In this document: positions 10,734 through 18,412 of the stretch, piece after piece | How positions within the stretch are numbered: the first letter of the stretch is position 1 | Layout: every line of letters begins with the position of its first letter | Source: Pseudomonadota bacterium | GTDB lineage: Bacteria > Pseudomonadota > Gammaproteobacteria > Burkholderiales > Burkholderiaceae_C | Direction: 5' to 3' | Assembly: GCA_020161215.1 (NCBI GenBank) | Contig: JAIUOM010000034.1 | Location: 1-33,841, forward strand | DNA length: 33,841 nt | The notes under the pieces: generated by a model | Databases searched by the model: none | What the model saw: the letters and a program-made list of their open reading frames with translations, nothing else | What the model was told of the DNA's origin: nothing | Made by a program: the position numbers and the translations under genes

Positions 10734-11669
10734 GTGACCGCCGCCGAACCCGCCGCCGAACCCGCCGCCGAGCTGCTGCCGGGCTTTGAGTCCATCGACG
10801 TCGATACCGACGTGGGCGTGCGCATTCACGCGCGCGTGGGCGGACACGGCCCACCGCTGTTGCTGCTGCACGGCCACCCGCAGACGCACGCCATCTGGCA
10901 CCGCGTGGCGCCGCGCCTGGCTGGGCATTGCCGTCTGGTGCTGGCCGATCTGCGCGGCTATGGCGCTTCGTCCAAGCCGGCCGGCGAGCCCGAGCACGGC
11001 AATTACAGCAAACGCGTGATGGCGCGCGACATGCTGCGCCTGATGCAGGCGCTGGGCCACGCGCGTTTCGACGTGCTGGCGCACGACCGCGGCGCGCGCG
11101 TGGCGCACCGGCTGGCCGCCGACCATCCTCAGGCGGTGCGGCGCCTGGTGCTGCTCGACATCGCGCCCACCCTGGCCATGTACGAGCAAACCAGCGAGGC
11201 CTTTGCCCGCGCCTACTGGCACTGGTTCTTTCTGATTCAGCCGGCGCCGCTGCCCGAGCGGCTGATCGAGGCCGACCCGGCTGGCTACGTACGCGACGTG
11301 ATGGGCCGGCGCAGCGCCGGCTTGGCGCCGTTTGATCCGCGTGCGCTTGCCGCTTACCAGCAAGCCCTGGCGCGGCCCGGCGCGGCGCACGGCGTGTGCG
11401 AGGACTACCGGGCGGCGGCGGGGATTGATCTGGAACACGACCGCGCCGACCGCGCCGCCGGCCACCGTCTGGCGCCGCCGCTGCTGGCCCTGTGGGGCGA
11501 GCAGGGCGTGGTGCACCGGTGTTTCGAGCCGCTGGCCGAATGGCACCGGGTGGCCGACGACGTGCGTGGCCAGTCCTTGCCCTGCGGCCACTACATCGCC
11601 GAGGAAGCGCCCGAGGCGCTGCTGGCGCAGGTGCTGCCGTTTCTTCTGGATGGGCATGGCGCGGCATAG
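10734..11669 (+). CDS. Haloacetate (fluoroacetate) dehalogenase-like alpha/beta hydrolase
   Basis: 311 residues from the GTG start (VTAAEPAAEP). It is an alpha/beta-hydrolase with the full catalytic set of characterised fluoroacetate dehalogenases: nucleophile D118 and carboxylate-binding R119/R122 in HDRGAR, acid D142 in LLDIAPT, the halide pocket H163/W164 in YWHWFFL and Y225 in CEDYR, and base H286 in GHYIAEEAPE. Such enzymes hydrolyse haloacetates to glycolate. Sequence and spacing fit EC 3.8.1.3, but epoxide hydrolase-like relatives exist. The start is uncertain: no clear ribosome-binding site, and a 12-base tandem repeat encodes EPAAEPAAE at the N-terminus. Confidence 0.82.
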   Translation: MTAAEPAAEPAAELLPGFESIDVDTDVGVRIHARVGGHGPPLLLLHGHPQTHAIWHRVAPRLAGHCRLVLADLRGYGASSKPAGEPEHGNYSKRVMARDMLRLMQALGHARFDVLAHDRGARVAHRLAADHPQAVRRLVLLDIAPTLAMYEQTSEAFARAYWHWFFLIQPAPLPERLIEADPAGYVRDVMGRRSAGLAPFDPRALAAYQQALARPGAAHGVCEDYRAAAGIDLEHDRADRAAGHRLAPPLLALWGEQGVVHRCFEPLAEWHRVADDVRGQSLPCGHYIAEEAPEALLAQVLPFLLDGHGAA

Positions 11670-11723
11670 CCGCGGCCGTGCGCGCAAAGGCGTCAGAATG
11701 TCGGCTCTGGCGCTTGTTTTCCC

Positions 11724-12701
11724 ATGACGCTCACCGAACTCAAATACATTGTGGCGGTCGCCCGCGAAAAGCACTTCGGCAAGGCGGCCGAGGCCTGCTT
11801 CGTGTCGCAGCCCACGTTGTCGGTGGCCGTGAAGAAGCTGGAGGACGAGCTGGAGCTGAAGCTGTTCGAGCGCAGCGCCGGCGAGGTCACCGTGACGCCG
11901 CTGGGCGAGGAGATCATCCGCCAGGCCCAGAGCGTACTGGAGCAGGCCGCCGAGATCAAGGAAATCGCCAAGCGCGGCAAGGACCCGCTGGGCGGCCCGC
12001 TGAAGCTGGGCGTGATCTACACCATCGGCCCTTATTTGCTGCCCGACCTGGTGCGCCAGAACATCGAGCGCACGCCGCACATGCCGCTGATGCTGCAGGA
12101 AAGCTTCACCGTGCGTCTGCTGGAGATGCTGCGCACCGGCGAGATCGACTGCGCCATCCTGGCCGAACCTTTCCCCGACACCGGCCTGGCCATCGCGCCG
12201 CTGTACGACGAGCCTTTCATGGCCGCAGTGCCCATCGACCACCCGCTGGCCGCCGCCGACGCGGTGAGCTCCGAGGCGCTGAAGAACGAGCACATGCTGC
12301 TGCTGGGCACCGGCCACTGCTTTCGCGACCACGTGCTGCAGGTCTGCCCCGAGTTCGCGCGCTTTTCCAGCGCCACCGAGGGCATTCGCAAGAGCTTCGA
12401 GGGTTCCTCGCTGGAAACCATCCAGCACATGGTGGCCGCCGGCATGGGCGTGACCCTGGTGCCCCGGCTGGCGGTGACGGCCGAGGCTTTGGCCGCGCGG
12501 CCGCGGCCCGAGCCGGTGCCGGGCGCCGCGCGCGCGCTGATCCGTTACCTGCCGGTGCGCGACGAAGCCGGGGGCCCGCCGCCCACGCGGCGCGTGGTGC
12601 TGGCCTGGCGGCGCAGCTTCACGCGCTACGAGGCCATCGCGGCGTTGCGCAACGCGGTCTACGCCTGCGAACTGCCCGGCGTGACCCGGCTGTCGACCTG
12701 A
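11724..12701 (+). CDS. oxyR: Hydrogen peroxide-sensing regulator OxyR
   Basis: 325 residues, LysR family. The N-terminal helix-turn-helix reads MTLTELKYIVAVAREKHFGKAA. The redox pair C199 (GTGHC) and C208 (VLQVC) falls at exactly the E. coli OxyR numbers, so this is a true disulfide-switch peroxide sensor that activates catalase and peroxidase genes. The location near recG is a known arrangement in several proteobacteria. The stop codon overlaps the start of the downstream PAP2 gene by one base (TGATG). There are 54 bases upstream, enough for its own promoter. Confidence 0.95.
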   Translation: MTLTELKYIVAVAREKHFGKAAEACFVSQPTLSVAVKKLEDELELKLFERSAGEVTVTPLGEEIIRQAQSVLEQAAEIKEIAKRGKDPLGGPLKLGVIYTIGPYLLPDLVRQNIERTPHMPLMLQESFTVRLLEMLRTGEIDCAILAEPFPDTGLAIAPLYDEPFMAAVPIDHPLAAADAVSSEALKNEHMLLLGTGHCFRDHVLQVCPEFARFSSATEGIRKSFEGSSLETIQHMVAAGMGVTLVPRLAVTAEALAARPRPEPVPGAARALIRYLPVRDEAGGPPPTRRVVLAWRRSFTRYEAIAALRNAVYACELPGVTRLST

Positions 12702-13573
12702 TGGCGACCTCCGCCGTGACCGCGGGCGTGGCGCCCGCGGTGCCTGAGGAGCTGGCGCGCGAGGTGGTGCGTGCGCAACTGGCTTTCGACCCCCTGGTCC
12801 CCTGGTTGCTGGCGCTGCTGCTGGTGCTGATGGGCGCGGTTTTCTGGCGTTGGGGCGTCGCGCGCCCCTGGCCCCCCGCCACCCAGGCCCGGGTGCGTGC
12901 GGCGGTGGCGTTGGGCCTGTTGTGGGCGGCGTTGGCCTGGGGCTTGTTTGGCGCTCCGGCCGCGCCGCTGCCCGTGCTGCAGACGCTGGATGCCGCGGCG
13001 GCGGCCTGGGCGCGGGACGTGCAAGCGCTGCCGGCGCTGCCGTGGCTGGCGGTGCGCCTGAGCGACCTGGGTGAATTGCTGGTGCTGGCCGGCGTCACCG
13101 GCGTGGTGGCCGCGGGCCTGCTGCTGGCGCGCCGGCCCGCGCTGGCCCTGGGCTGGGTGCTGGCCATTGGCATCAACAGCCTGGCGGTGCGGGTGTTGAA
13201 GAATCTGTTTGCCCGCGCCCGACCGCTGGCGGGCGAGCCGAGCCGCATGGACGGCGCGGGCGACTGGATTACCTCCGGCTTCAGCTTTCCCAGCGGGCAC
13301 GCGGCCGGCTCGGCCATGGTCTACGGTGTGCTGGCCTGGTTGCTGTGCCAGCGCGTGCCGCCCGCCTGGCGCTGGCCGGTCGGGTTGGCTTGCGCGCTGT
13401 TGGTGGGCGGCGTCGCCATCAGCCGCGTGCTGTTGGGCGTGCATTTTTTGAGCGACGTCGTGGGTGGCCTGCTGTGGGCCGGTGCACTGGGGCTGCTGGC
13501 GGTCACCGTGCTCGACCGGCTGGGCGCCACTGCGGTAAATTCAATTCCAGATCGTCCGCTGTCGCTGCGGTGA
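12701..13573 (+). CDS. Integral membrane PAP2-family phosphatase
   Basis: 290 residues with about six hydrophobic segments. It carries the three PAP2 motifs on the membrane face: K167-x6-R174-P175, [11 protein letters not shown] with H200, and SR242-x5-H248-x3-D252. Homologues act on lipid phosphates or polyprenyl diphosphates (PgpB/undecaprenyl pyrophosphate phosphatase type). The start codon overlaps the oxyR stop, so it is probably translated by coupling. It precedes ubiA by 28 bases. A role with prenyl lipids is possible but is only suggested by proximity. Confidence 0.88.
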   Translation: MATSAVTAGVAPAVPEELAREVVRAQLAFDPLVPWLLALLLVLMGAVFWRWGVARPWPPATQARVRAAVALGLLWAALAWGLFGAPAAPLPVLQTLDAAAAAWARDVQALPALPWLAVRLSDLGELLVLAGVTGVVAAGLLLARRPALALGWVLAIGINSLAVRVLKNLFARARPLAGEPSRMDGAGDWITSGFSFPSGHAAGSAMVYGVLAWLLCQRVPPAWRWPVGLACALLVGGVAISRVLLGVHFLSDVVGGLLWAGALGLLAVTVLDRLGATAVNSIPDRPLSLR

Positions 13574-13601
13574 CGGCGCGAAAAGCCATCAAAATGTGTG
13601 C

Positions 13602-14492
13602 ATGACACCCACCATGATCGCTCCGCCGCCGCGCGGCAAGCTGTCCTTGTACCTGGACCTGATCCGCTGGGACCGCCCCGCGGGCTGGCTGCTGCTGCTG
13701 TGGCCCAGCTTGAGCGCGCTGTGGCTGGCGGCGGACGGCTTTCCCGGTTGGCACCTGCTGCTCGTGTTCGTGCTGGGCACCGTCCTGATGCGCTCGGCCG
13801 GTTGCTGCGTCAACGACGTCGCCGACCGTGAGTTCGACCGCCACGTCAAGCGCACCGCCGGCCGCCCCGTCACCAGCGGCCAGGTGGGCGTGAAGGAGGC
13901 GTTGACCCTGGGCGCGGTGCTGGCCTTGGTGGCCTTTGGGCTGGTGCTCACCACCAACGCCGCCGCCATCGCCTGGTCGTTTCCGGCCCTGGCCATCACC
14001 TTGATTTACCCCTACGCCAAGCGCCACGTGTCGATGCCGCAGGCGGTGCTGGGCGTGGCGTTTTCCTTCGGCATTCCGGTGGCCTACGCGGCGGTGCAGG
14101 GGCAGGTGCCGTCCGTGGCCTGGCTGCTGCTGCTGGGCAACCTGTTCTGGGTGCTGGCCTACGACACCGAATACGCCATGGTCGACCGCGACGACGACCT
14201 GCGCATCGGCATGAAGACCTCGGCCATCACCCTGGGGCGCTGGGACGTGGCGGCGATCATGGCTTTCTACGCCGCCCACCTGCTCATCTGGGCCTGGCTG
14301 ATTTCACGGCAGATCTGGCACCCACTGCTGTGGCTGGCCTTCGGCGTGGCGGTGGCGCAGGTGCTGTGGCACTACCGGCTGATCAAGGACCGCACGCGCG
14401 ACGGGTGTTTTCAGGCCTTCCGCGCCAACCATTGGCTGGGCGCCACGCTGTTCGCCGGCATCGTGCTGGCCTATGCGCTGCCGCCGATGTGA
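13602..14492 (+). CDS. ubiA: 4-hydroxybenzoate octaprenyltransferase
   Basis: 296 residues, mostly hydrophobic (about eight or nine helices). It prenylates 4-hydroxybenzoate in the second committed step of ubiquinone synthesis at the inner membrane. The first aspartate-rich motif is N71-D72-x2-D75-x3-D79 (NDVADREFD); the second is [12 protein letters not shown]. The N-terminal [19 protein letters not shown] is typical. The ATG giving [10 protein letters not shown] is chosen; a GTG two codons upstream and an ATG four codons downstream are alternatives. It ends ten bases before the convergent FAD oxidoreductase gene. Confidence 0.96.
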   Translation: MTPTMIAPPPRGKLSLYLDLIRWDRPAGWLLLLWPSLSALWLAADGFPGWHLLLVFVLGTVLMRSAGCCVNDVADREFDRHVKRTAGRPVTSGQVGVKEALTLGAVLALVAFGLVLTTNAAAIAWSFPALAITLIYPYAKRHVSMPQAVLGVAFSFGIPVAYAAVQGQVPSVAWLLLLGNLFWVLAYDTEYAMVDRDDDLRIGMKTSAITLGRWDVAAIMAFYAAHLLIWAWLISRQIWHPLLWLAFGVAVAQVLWHYRLIKDRTRDGCFQAFRANHWLGATLFAGIVLAYALPPM

Positions 14493-14502
14493 AGGGGGCG
14501 CG

Positions 14503-15687
14503 CTACAGAATGCCGGCTTCGGCGTAGGGTTCGGCGCGCCGCACGCGGTCGTACCCGAGCCGGCTCAGATCCAGCGACTGGTAACGGCCGCGCACGATCA
14601 ACTCCGCGATGCCCCGCGCCGCCGCCGGCGCGTGCATCATGCCGTGTCCCGAGAAGCCCGCCACGGTGTACAGATTGGGCCGCCCGCCCGACCAGGCGCC
14701 AATCACCGGGTTGCCGTCCAGCTCGTTGACTTCGTACAGCCCGGACCAGGTGCGGTGGCAGCGCGCCGCCTCGAAGGCCGGGAAGCGGTGCGCCACGGCC
14801 GGCCACACCATGCGTTCGAAATAGTCGTGATCGACGTCGAAGTTGAATCCACGGGATGCGTCGCCGTCCACCAGGCCGCCCGAAAACCCCTGGCCCTCGG
14901 AGCGAAAGGCCAACCGCGCCACGTCCTTCACATAGGGCAGGCGCTCGACCGGCGAGCCGGGCGTGAAATAGTGTTCGTAGCGGCGCATGGGCGACACCGG
15001 CAGCGGCATCCCGAACAGCGCCGCCACCTGCCCCGACCACGCGCCACACGCGTTGACGAAGGCCTCGGCGCTGAGGTCGCCGCCGCCGCCCAGGACGACC
15101 GAACGCACCTTGACCGAATCCGTGCGAGCCGCCACCACGCGGTCCTGGATGTACTCGGCGCCCAGTTCGACGGCTTTGCGCCGAAAACCCCACAGCAGCC
15201 CGTTCGGGTCGCACCAGCCGTCGCGCGGGGTGAGCGCGCCGGCGCCCAGATCGTCCACGCGCATGGACGGAAAGCGCTGCTTCAGCTCGGCCGGTGTCAG
15301 CAGATCGACCACGCAGCCGTGTGCCCGCTGAATGGCCACGTTGCGCTCCAGGTTCGCGACATCCTGCGCAGGTACGATGAACAGATAGCCGCCTTCGACC
15401 CAGTCCACCGGCGCGGGGCGCCCGTGGCTTGCCATCGTGGCCTCGAACTGCTTGATGAAGTCGATGCTGAACTTCGACATCTCGATGTTCTCGGGGCAGG
15501 TGAATTGCACCCGGCAGCCGCCCGAGGCCCGGAGCGCCGAGGCGAACTCGTAGGTGGGGTCGGGTTCAAGCACGCACACCGACAAGCCGGGCGAGGCCTT
15601 GAGCAGGAAATAGGCGATGGCCGAACCCACGATGCCGCCGCCCATCACGGCGACGTCGTACCGAGTGTTCTCAAGCGGTGAGGTCAT
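14503..15687 (-). CDS. FAD-dependent oxidoreductase, DAO family
   Basis: 394 residues. The N-terminal FAD-binding Rossmann motif is VMGGGIVGSAIAYFLL, followed by the acidic residue in CVLEPD. The C-terminal GFSGHGMMHAPAAARGIAELI is the usual FAD-contact end of the D-amino acid oxidase/sarcosine oxidase-beta/FOXRED1-like group. It probably oxidises a secondary or D-amino acid type C-N bond; the substrate is unknown. The ATG giving MTSPLENTRYD is chosen because the upstream extension covers the divergent promoter. It diverges from a glutamate-type binding protein, which may bring in its substrate. Confidence 0.88.
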   Translation of the reverse strand: MTSPLENTRYDVAVMGGGIVGSAIAYFLLKASPGLSVCVLEPDPTYEFASALRASGGCRVQFTCPENIEMSKFSIDFIKQFEATMASHGRPAPVDWVEGGYLFIVPAQDVANLERNVAIQRAHGCVVDLLTPAELKQRFPSMRVDDLGAGALTPRDGWCDPNGLLWGFRRKAVELGAEYIQDRVVAARTDSVKVRSVVLGGGGDLSAEAFVNACGAWSGQVAALFGMPLPVSPMRRYEHYFTPGSPVERLPYVKDVARLAFRSEGQGFSGGLVDGDASRGFNFDVDHDYFERMVWPAVAHRFPAFEAARCHRTWSGLYEVNELDGNPVIGAWSGGRPNLYTVAGFSGHGMMHAPAAARGIAELIVRGRYQSLDLSRLGYDRVRRAEPYAEAGIL

Positions 15688-15726
15688 GCAGGTCGGAAAG
15701 TTGAAAATGGGGTAGTGGAAGCGCTG

Positions 15727-15763
15727 ATTGACAATGTATCCGTCATTGGATCCAATTGTCAAT
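15727..15763. promoter_or_regulatory. Symmetric divergent promoter with a VanR-type GntR operator
   Basis: The perfect 12-base palindrome ATTGGATCCAAT (15745-15756) is identical to the operator recognised by Caulobacter VanR, a GntR/FCD regulator. It is flanked by the inverted pair ATTGACAAT (15727-15735) and ATTGTCAAT (15755-15763), each supplying a TTGACA -35 box for one direction. Rightward, TTGACA at 15728 is 17 bases from TCCAAT. Leftward, TTGACA at 15762-15757 is 18 bases from TACATT. A repressor on the palindrome would block both promoters. The GntR/FCD gene 0.9 kb away is the natural candidate. Confidence 0.72.
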
Positions 15764-15790
15764 TTTCTTGTCATACCCCGGGAGTCAGCC

Positions 15791-16675
15791 ATGAAACTTC
15801 AGATCGTCCTCGTCGCGCTCGCCCTGTCGGCACCGCTGGCGCAGGCCCAGTCCACGGACACGCTGGAGAAAATCCGCGCCAGTGGCGAGATCACCGTCGG
15901 CCACCGCGATTCCTCGATTCCCTTTTCGTACATCGTCGCCCAAGGCAGCGAACCGGTCGGCTACGCGGTCGAGATCTGCAAGGAAGTCGTGGCCGCGGTC
16001 CGCCAGCAGCTGAACCTGCCCGGGTTGAACGTGAAGTACATGACCGTGACCTCGCAAAACCGCATTCCCTTGGTGCAGAACGGCACGGTCGACATCGAGT
16101 GCGGCTCCACCACCAACTCGGTGGCGCGTCAGCAGCAGGTGGCCTTTGGTCCGAACTACATCATGGTGGGGGTCAGCGCGGCGGTGCGCAAGGACTCGGG
16201 CATCAACAGCTTCGCCGACCTGAACGGCAAGACCATCGCCACCACCACCGGCACCACGTCGATTCCCCTGCTGCGCGCCTACAAGCGGGCCGACAACGTC
16301 CAGGTCAACGAGATCTACGGCAAGGACCACGCCGACTCGTTCCTGCTGCTGTCCTCGGGAAGGGTCAGCGCGTTCGTGATGGACGACGTGCTGCTGGCCG
16401 GCCAGATCGCCGCGTCCAACGCGCCGGGCGACTACAAGATCCTGGGTGAAACCCTGCGCCAGGAGCCCTACGGCATCATGCTCCGCAAGGACGACCCCAA
16501 GTTCAAGGCCCTGGTCGACGCCACGGTCACGGGGCTGATGAAAAGCGGCCGGATCAACGAGATGTACGCCAAGTGGTTCACTTCGCCGATTCCGCCGCGC
16601 GGCGTGAACCTGAACTTCCCGATGACCGAAGCCACGCGGGAGCTCTACCGCAACCCCAACGACAAGGGGGTGTGA
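15791..16675 (+). CDS. Amino-acid ABC transporter binding protein, GltI-like
   Basis: 294 residues with a cleavable signal peptide (hydrophobic stretch to PLAQAQS, about residue 20), so it is periplasmic. It belongs to the family 3 polar-amino-acid solute-binding proteins: IRASGEITVGHRDSSIPFSY, GYAVEICKEV, VDIECGSTTNS, and a GKTIATTTGTTS hinge region, as in the glutamate/aspartate-binding GltI. No permease or ATPase gene is adjacent, so it must share a membrane complex encoded elsewhere. The ATG follows GGGAGTCAGCC. It is divergent from the FAD oxidoreductase and convergent with the GntR gene. Confidence 0.9.
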   Translation: MKLQIVLVALALSAPLAQAQSTDTLEKIRASGEITVGHRDSSIPFSYIVAQGSEPVGYAVEICKEVVAAVRQQLNLPGLNVKYMTVTSQNRIPLVQNGTVDIECGSTTNSVARQQQVAFGPNYIMVGVSAAVRKDSGINSFADLNGKTIATTTGTTSIPLLRAYKRADNVQVNEIYGKDHADSFLLLSSGRVSAFVMDDVLLAGQIAASNAPGDYKILGETLRQEPYGIMLRKDDPKFKALVDATVTGLMKSGRINEMYAKWFTSPIPPRGVNLNFPMTEATRELYRNPNDKGV

Positions 16676-16682
16676 GCCCGCC

Positions 16683-17324
16683 TTATTGGGCTTGAAGGGC
16701 CTGTTGGGTGTGCGCGATGTGCTCTTCCAGCAGGTGCACGGCCCGCGCCACGTCGCGTTCGATGCAGGCGCGCAGAATCAGCCGGTGCTCGCTCTGCGGC
16801 AATTGGCGGCCGGTCTTGTGCGACTGCAGCGCGCGCATCTGCACGCCGATGCCTCGCACCAGATCCTCGATCATCTTCAGCAGGCGCGGCCGGCTGCAGG
16901 CGCGGTACAGGGTCAGGTGAAACTGCAGATTGAACTCTGACCACGCCAGGGGCGATTCGGTGCCGTCGTAGCGCGACAGCACCTCGCGCGCGGCCTTATG
17001 GTCGGCCGCCGTCATGCGGGGAATGGCCAACTGCAGCGCCCGCGTTTCCAGCCCGATCCGGATATCCAGCGCCTCCAGCAATTCGGGGATGGACTGAGAG
17101 GCCACCACCGAGCCGGTGTGCGGCGTATGGGCCACCAGGCCTTCGGCTTGCAGGCGTTTCAGCGCCTCGCGCACGGGGATCCGGCTGACGCCGAAGCGCC
17201 GGGCCAGGGCTTCCTGCTTCAAGGGCACGCCAACGCCAAGAGAGCCGCTCAGGATCAGATCGCGCAGCGCGTGGGTCACGGCGTCGGCGGAGAGCACCGG
17301 GGGGGCCGGGGCGACGGCACTCAT
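16683..17324 (-). CDS. GntR-family regulator, FCD subfamily
   Basis: 213 residues. The N-terminal winged helix-turn-helix contains EALARRFGVSRIPVREALKRL (about 38-58), typical of the family. The C-terminal all-helical FCD ligand domain shows FNLQFHLTLY and SEHRLILRACIERD, which supply the metal-binding histidines; the usual Asp before the first His appears replaced by Asn. It lies seven bases from the end of the convergent binding-protein gene. It is the likely owner of the VanR-type palindrome between the FAD enzyme and the binding protein (inference). Confidence 0.93.
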   Translation of the reverse strand: MSAVAPAPPVLSADAVTHALRDLILSGSLGVGVPLKQEALARRFGVSRIPVREALKRLQAEGLVAHTPHTGSVVASQSIPELLEALDIRIGLETRALQLAIPRMTAADHKAAREVLSRYDGTESPLAWSEFNLQFHLTLYRACSRPRLLKMIEDLVRGIGVQMRALQSHKTGRQLPQSEHRLILRACIERDVARAVHLLEEHIAHTQQALQAQ

Positions 17325-17416
17325 GGGCGAATCATCTCCAGGTGGGGTGGGGCGCGGTCATTCTACGGTCGGGCCTGGGGTTGCAGGGGGTGGGCGTTCG
17401 GCTCCCGCTCAGGCGG

Positions 17417-18271
17417 CTAGCGCCCGAACTCGTCGCCCAGCTCCTTCGCGCGCACGCAGGCGGCGCGCATGGCCTCGACGAAGCTGCCCTGGACACCGGC
17501 TTGTTCCAGCCGCGTCAGGGCCGCATGGGTCGTGCCGCCCTTGCTGGTGACGCGCTCGCGCAACGTGGCCAGCGGCTCGGGCGAATCCTTGGCCAAGGCG
17601 CTGCCGCCCAGGAAGGTGCCGACGGCCAGGCGGCGCGCCTGGTCGGGCGACAGACCCAGCTCGGTGCCGGCTTGCTGCATGGCCTCCAGAAAGTAAAACA
17701 CGTAGGCCGGGCCGGAACCGGACAGGGCGGTGACGGCGTCGAGCTGCTCCTCGCGCTCCACCCACAGGTACTCGCCGGTGGTGGAAATCACCGCCTCGGC
17801 CAGGCTGCGGTCGGCCGGGGTGACGGCGGGCGCGGCGTACAGGCCGGTCATGCCCTGGCCGACCAGGGCCGGGGTGTTGGGCATGCAGCGCACGACGCGG
17901 TCGTGGCCCATGGCGCCGCCGATCGCGCCGGCGCGGATGCCGGCCATCACCGACAGCTGCGGTGCGCCGCCGGCGTGCGGCGCCACGGCTTGCGCGGCGT
18001 CCCGGAAGCTCTGCGGCTTGACGGCCCAGACCACCAGGTCGGCGCCGCCCAGAAACGCGCCCGCCGCCGGCTGGGCGTCCACGCCGTGCTGGGCGCGCAG
18101 GGCCTGGCGCGCGGCCTCGAAGGGTTCGAGCACCGCGATCTGCTCGGCCGGCAGGCCCCGCCGCCGCAGGCCGCCGATGATGGCGCCGGCCATGTTGCCG
18201 CCGCCGATGAAGGCGATGCGGGTCGAGGGGGGCAGGGTGAAGGGCTGGGTCATGGGGGGTTGGGTGGGCAT
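17417..18271 (-). CDS. proC: Pyrroline-5-carboxylate reductase
   Basis: 284 residues; the last step of proline synthesis, NAD(P)H reduction of 1-pyrroline-5-carboxylate. The N-terminal Rossmann motif is IAFIGGGNMAGAII, then VVWAVKPQ, and the family signature ALSGSGPAYVFYFLEAM followed by GTFLGGSALAKDS and TSKGGTT. Two starts are possible: MPTQPPM (given) or MTQPFTL six codons later. The first lies four bases after a palindromic repeat, and neither has a clear ribosome-binding site, so the start is uncertain. The 92 bases toward the GntR gene show nothing notable. Confidence 0.95.
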   Translation of the reverse strand: MPTQPPMTQPFTLPPSTRIAFIGGGNMAGAIIGGLRRRGLPAEQIAVLEPFEAARQALRAQHGVDAQPAAGAFLGGADLVVWAVKPQSFRDAAQAVAPHAGGAPQLSVMAGIRAGAIGGAMGHDRVVRCMPNTPALVGQGMTGLYAAPAVTPADRSLAEAVISTTGEYLWVEREEQLDAVTALSGSGPAYVFYFLEAMQQAGTELGLSPDQARRLAVGTFLGGSALAKDSPEPLATLRERVTSKGGTTHAALTRLEQAGVQGSFVEAMRAACVRAKELGDEFGR

Positions 18272-18274
18272 GGT

Positions 18275-18330
18275 TAGCTATTGAAACAGTAGCTGCTCAG
18301 GATTCAGCGGCGCCGGCCTCGGGCAGATTT
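18275..18330. repeat. AT-rich dispersed repeat, copy 2 (upstream of proC)
   Basis: TAGCTATTGAAACAGTAGCTG forms an imperfect hairpin (18275-18295), followed after 26 bases by GGC and a T-run. It has the same layout as the copies at 4451 and 18570. It occupies the space directly before the proC start and would cover a ribosome-binding site. The rest of the 141-base gap between proC and the VOC gene shows no further feature. Confidence 0.6.
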
Positions 18331-18412
18331 TTCCCATATTCTGACCGCGCCGGCGAGGGCTTGGGCGGCGCTTTGTCGGACCGGGCGCGGTCTGGGCGGC
18401 GCACGCCGCGTC

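Noticed and set aside
10741-10770. Two-copy 12-base tandem repeat at the dehalogenase start
   Set aside because: Only two copies, within a low-complexity Ala/Glu/Pro N-terminus; noted in the gene entry, not a separate element.
16675-16692. AGCCC/GGGCT stem between convergent genes
   Set aside because: A five-base stem overlapping coding sequence without a T-run is too weak to call a terminator.
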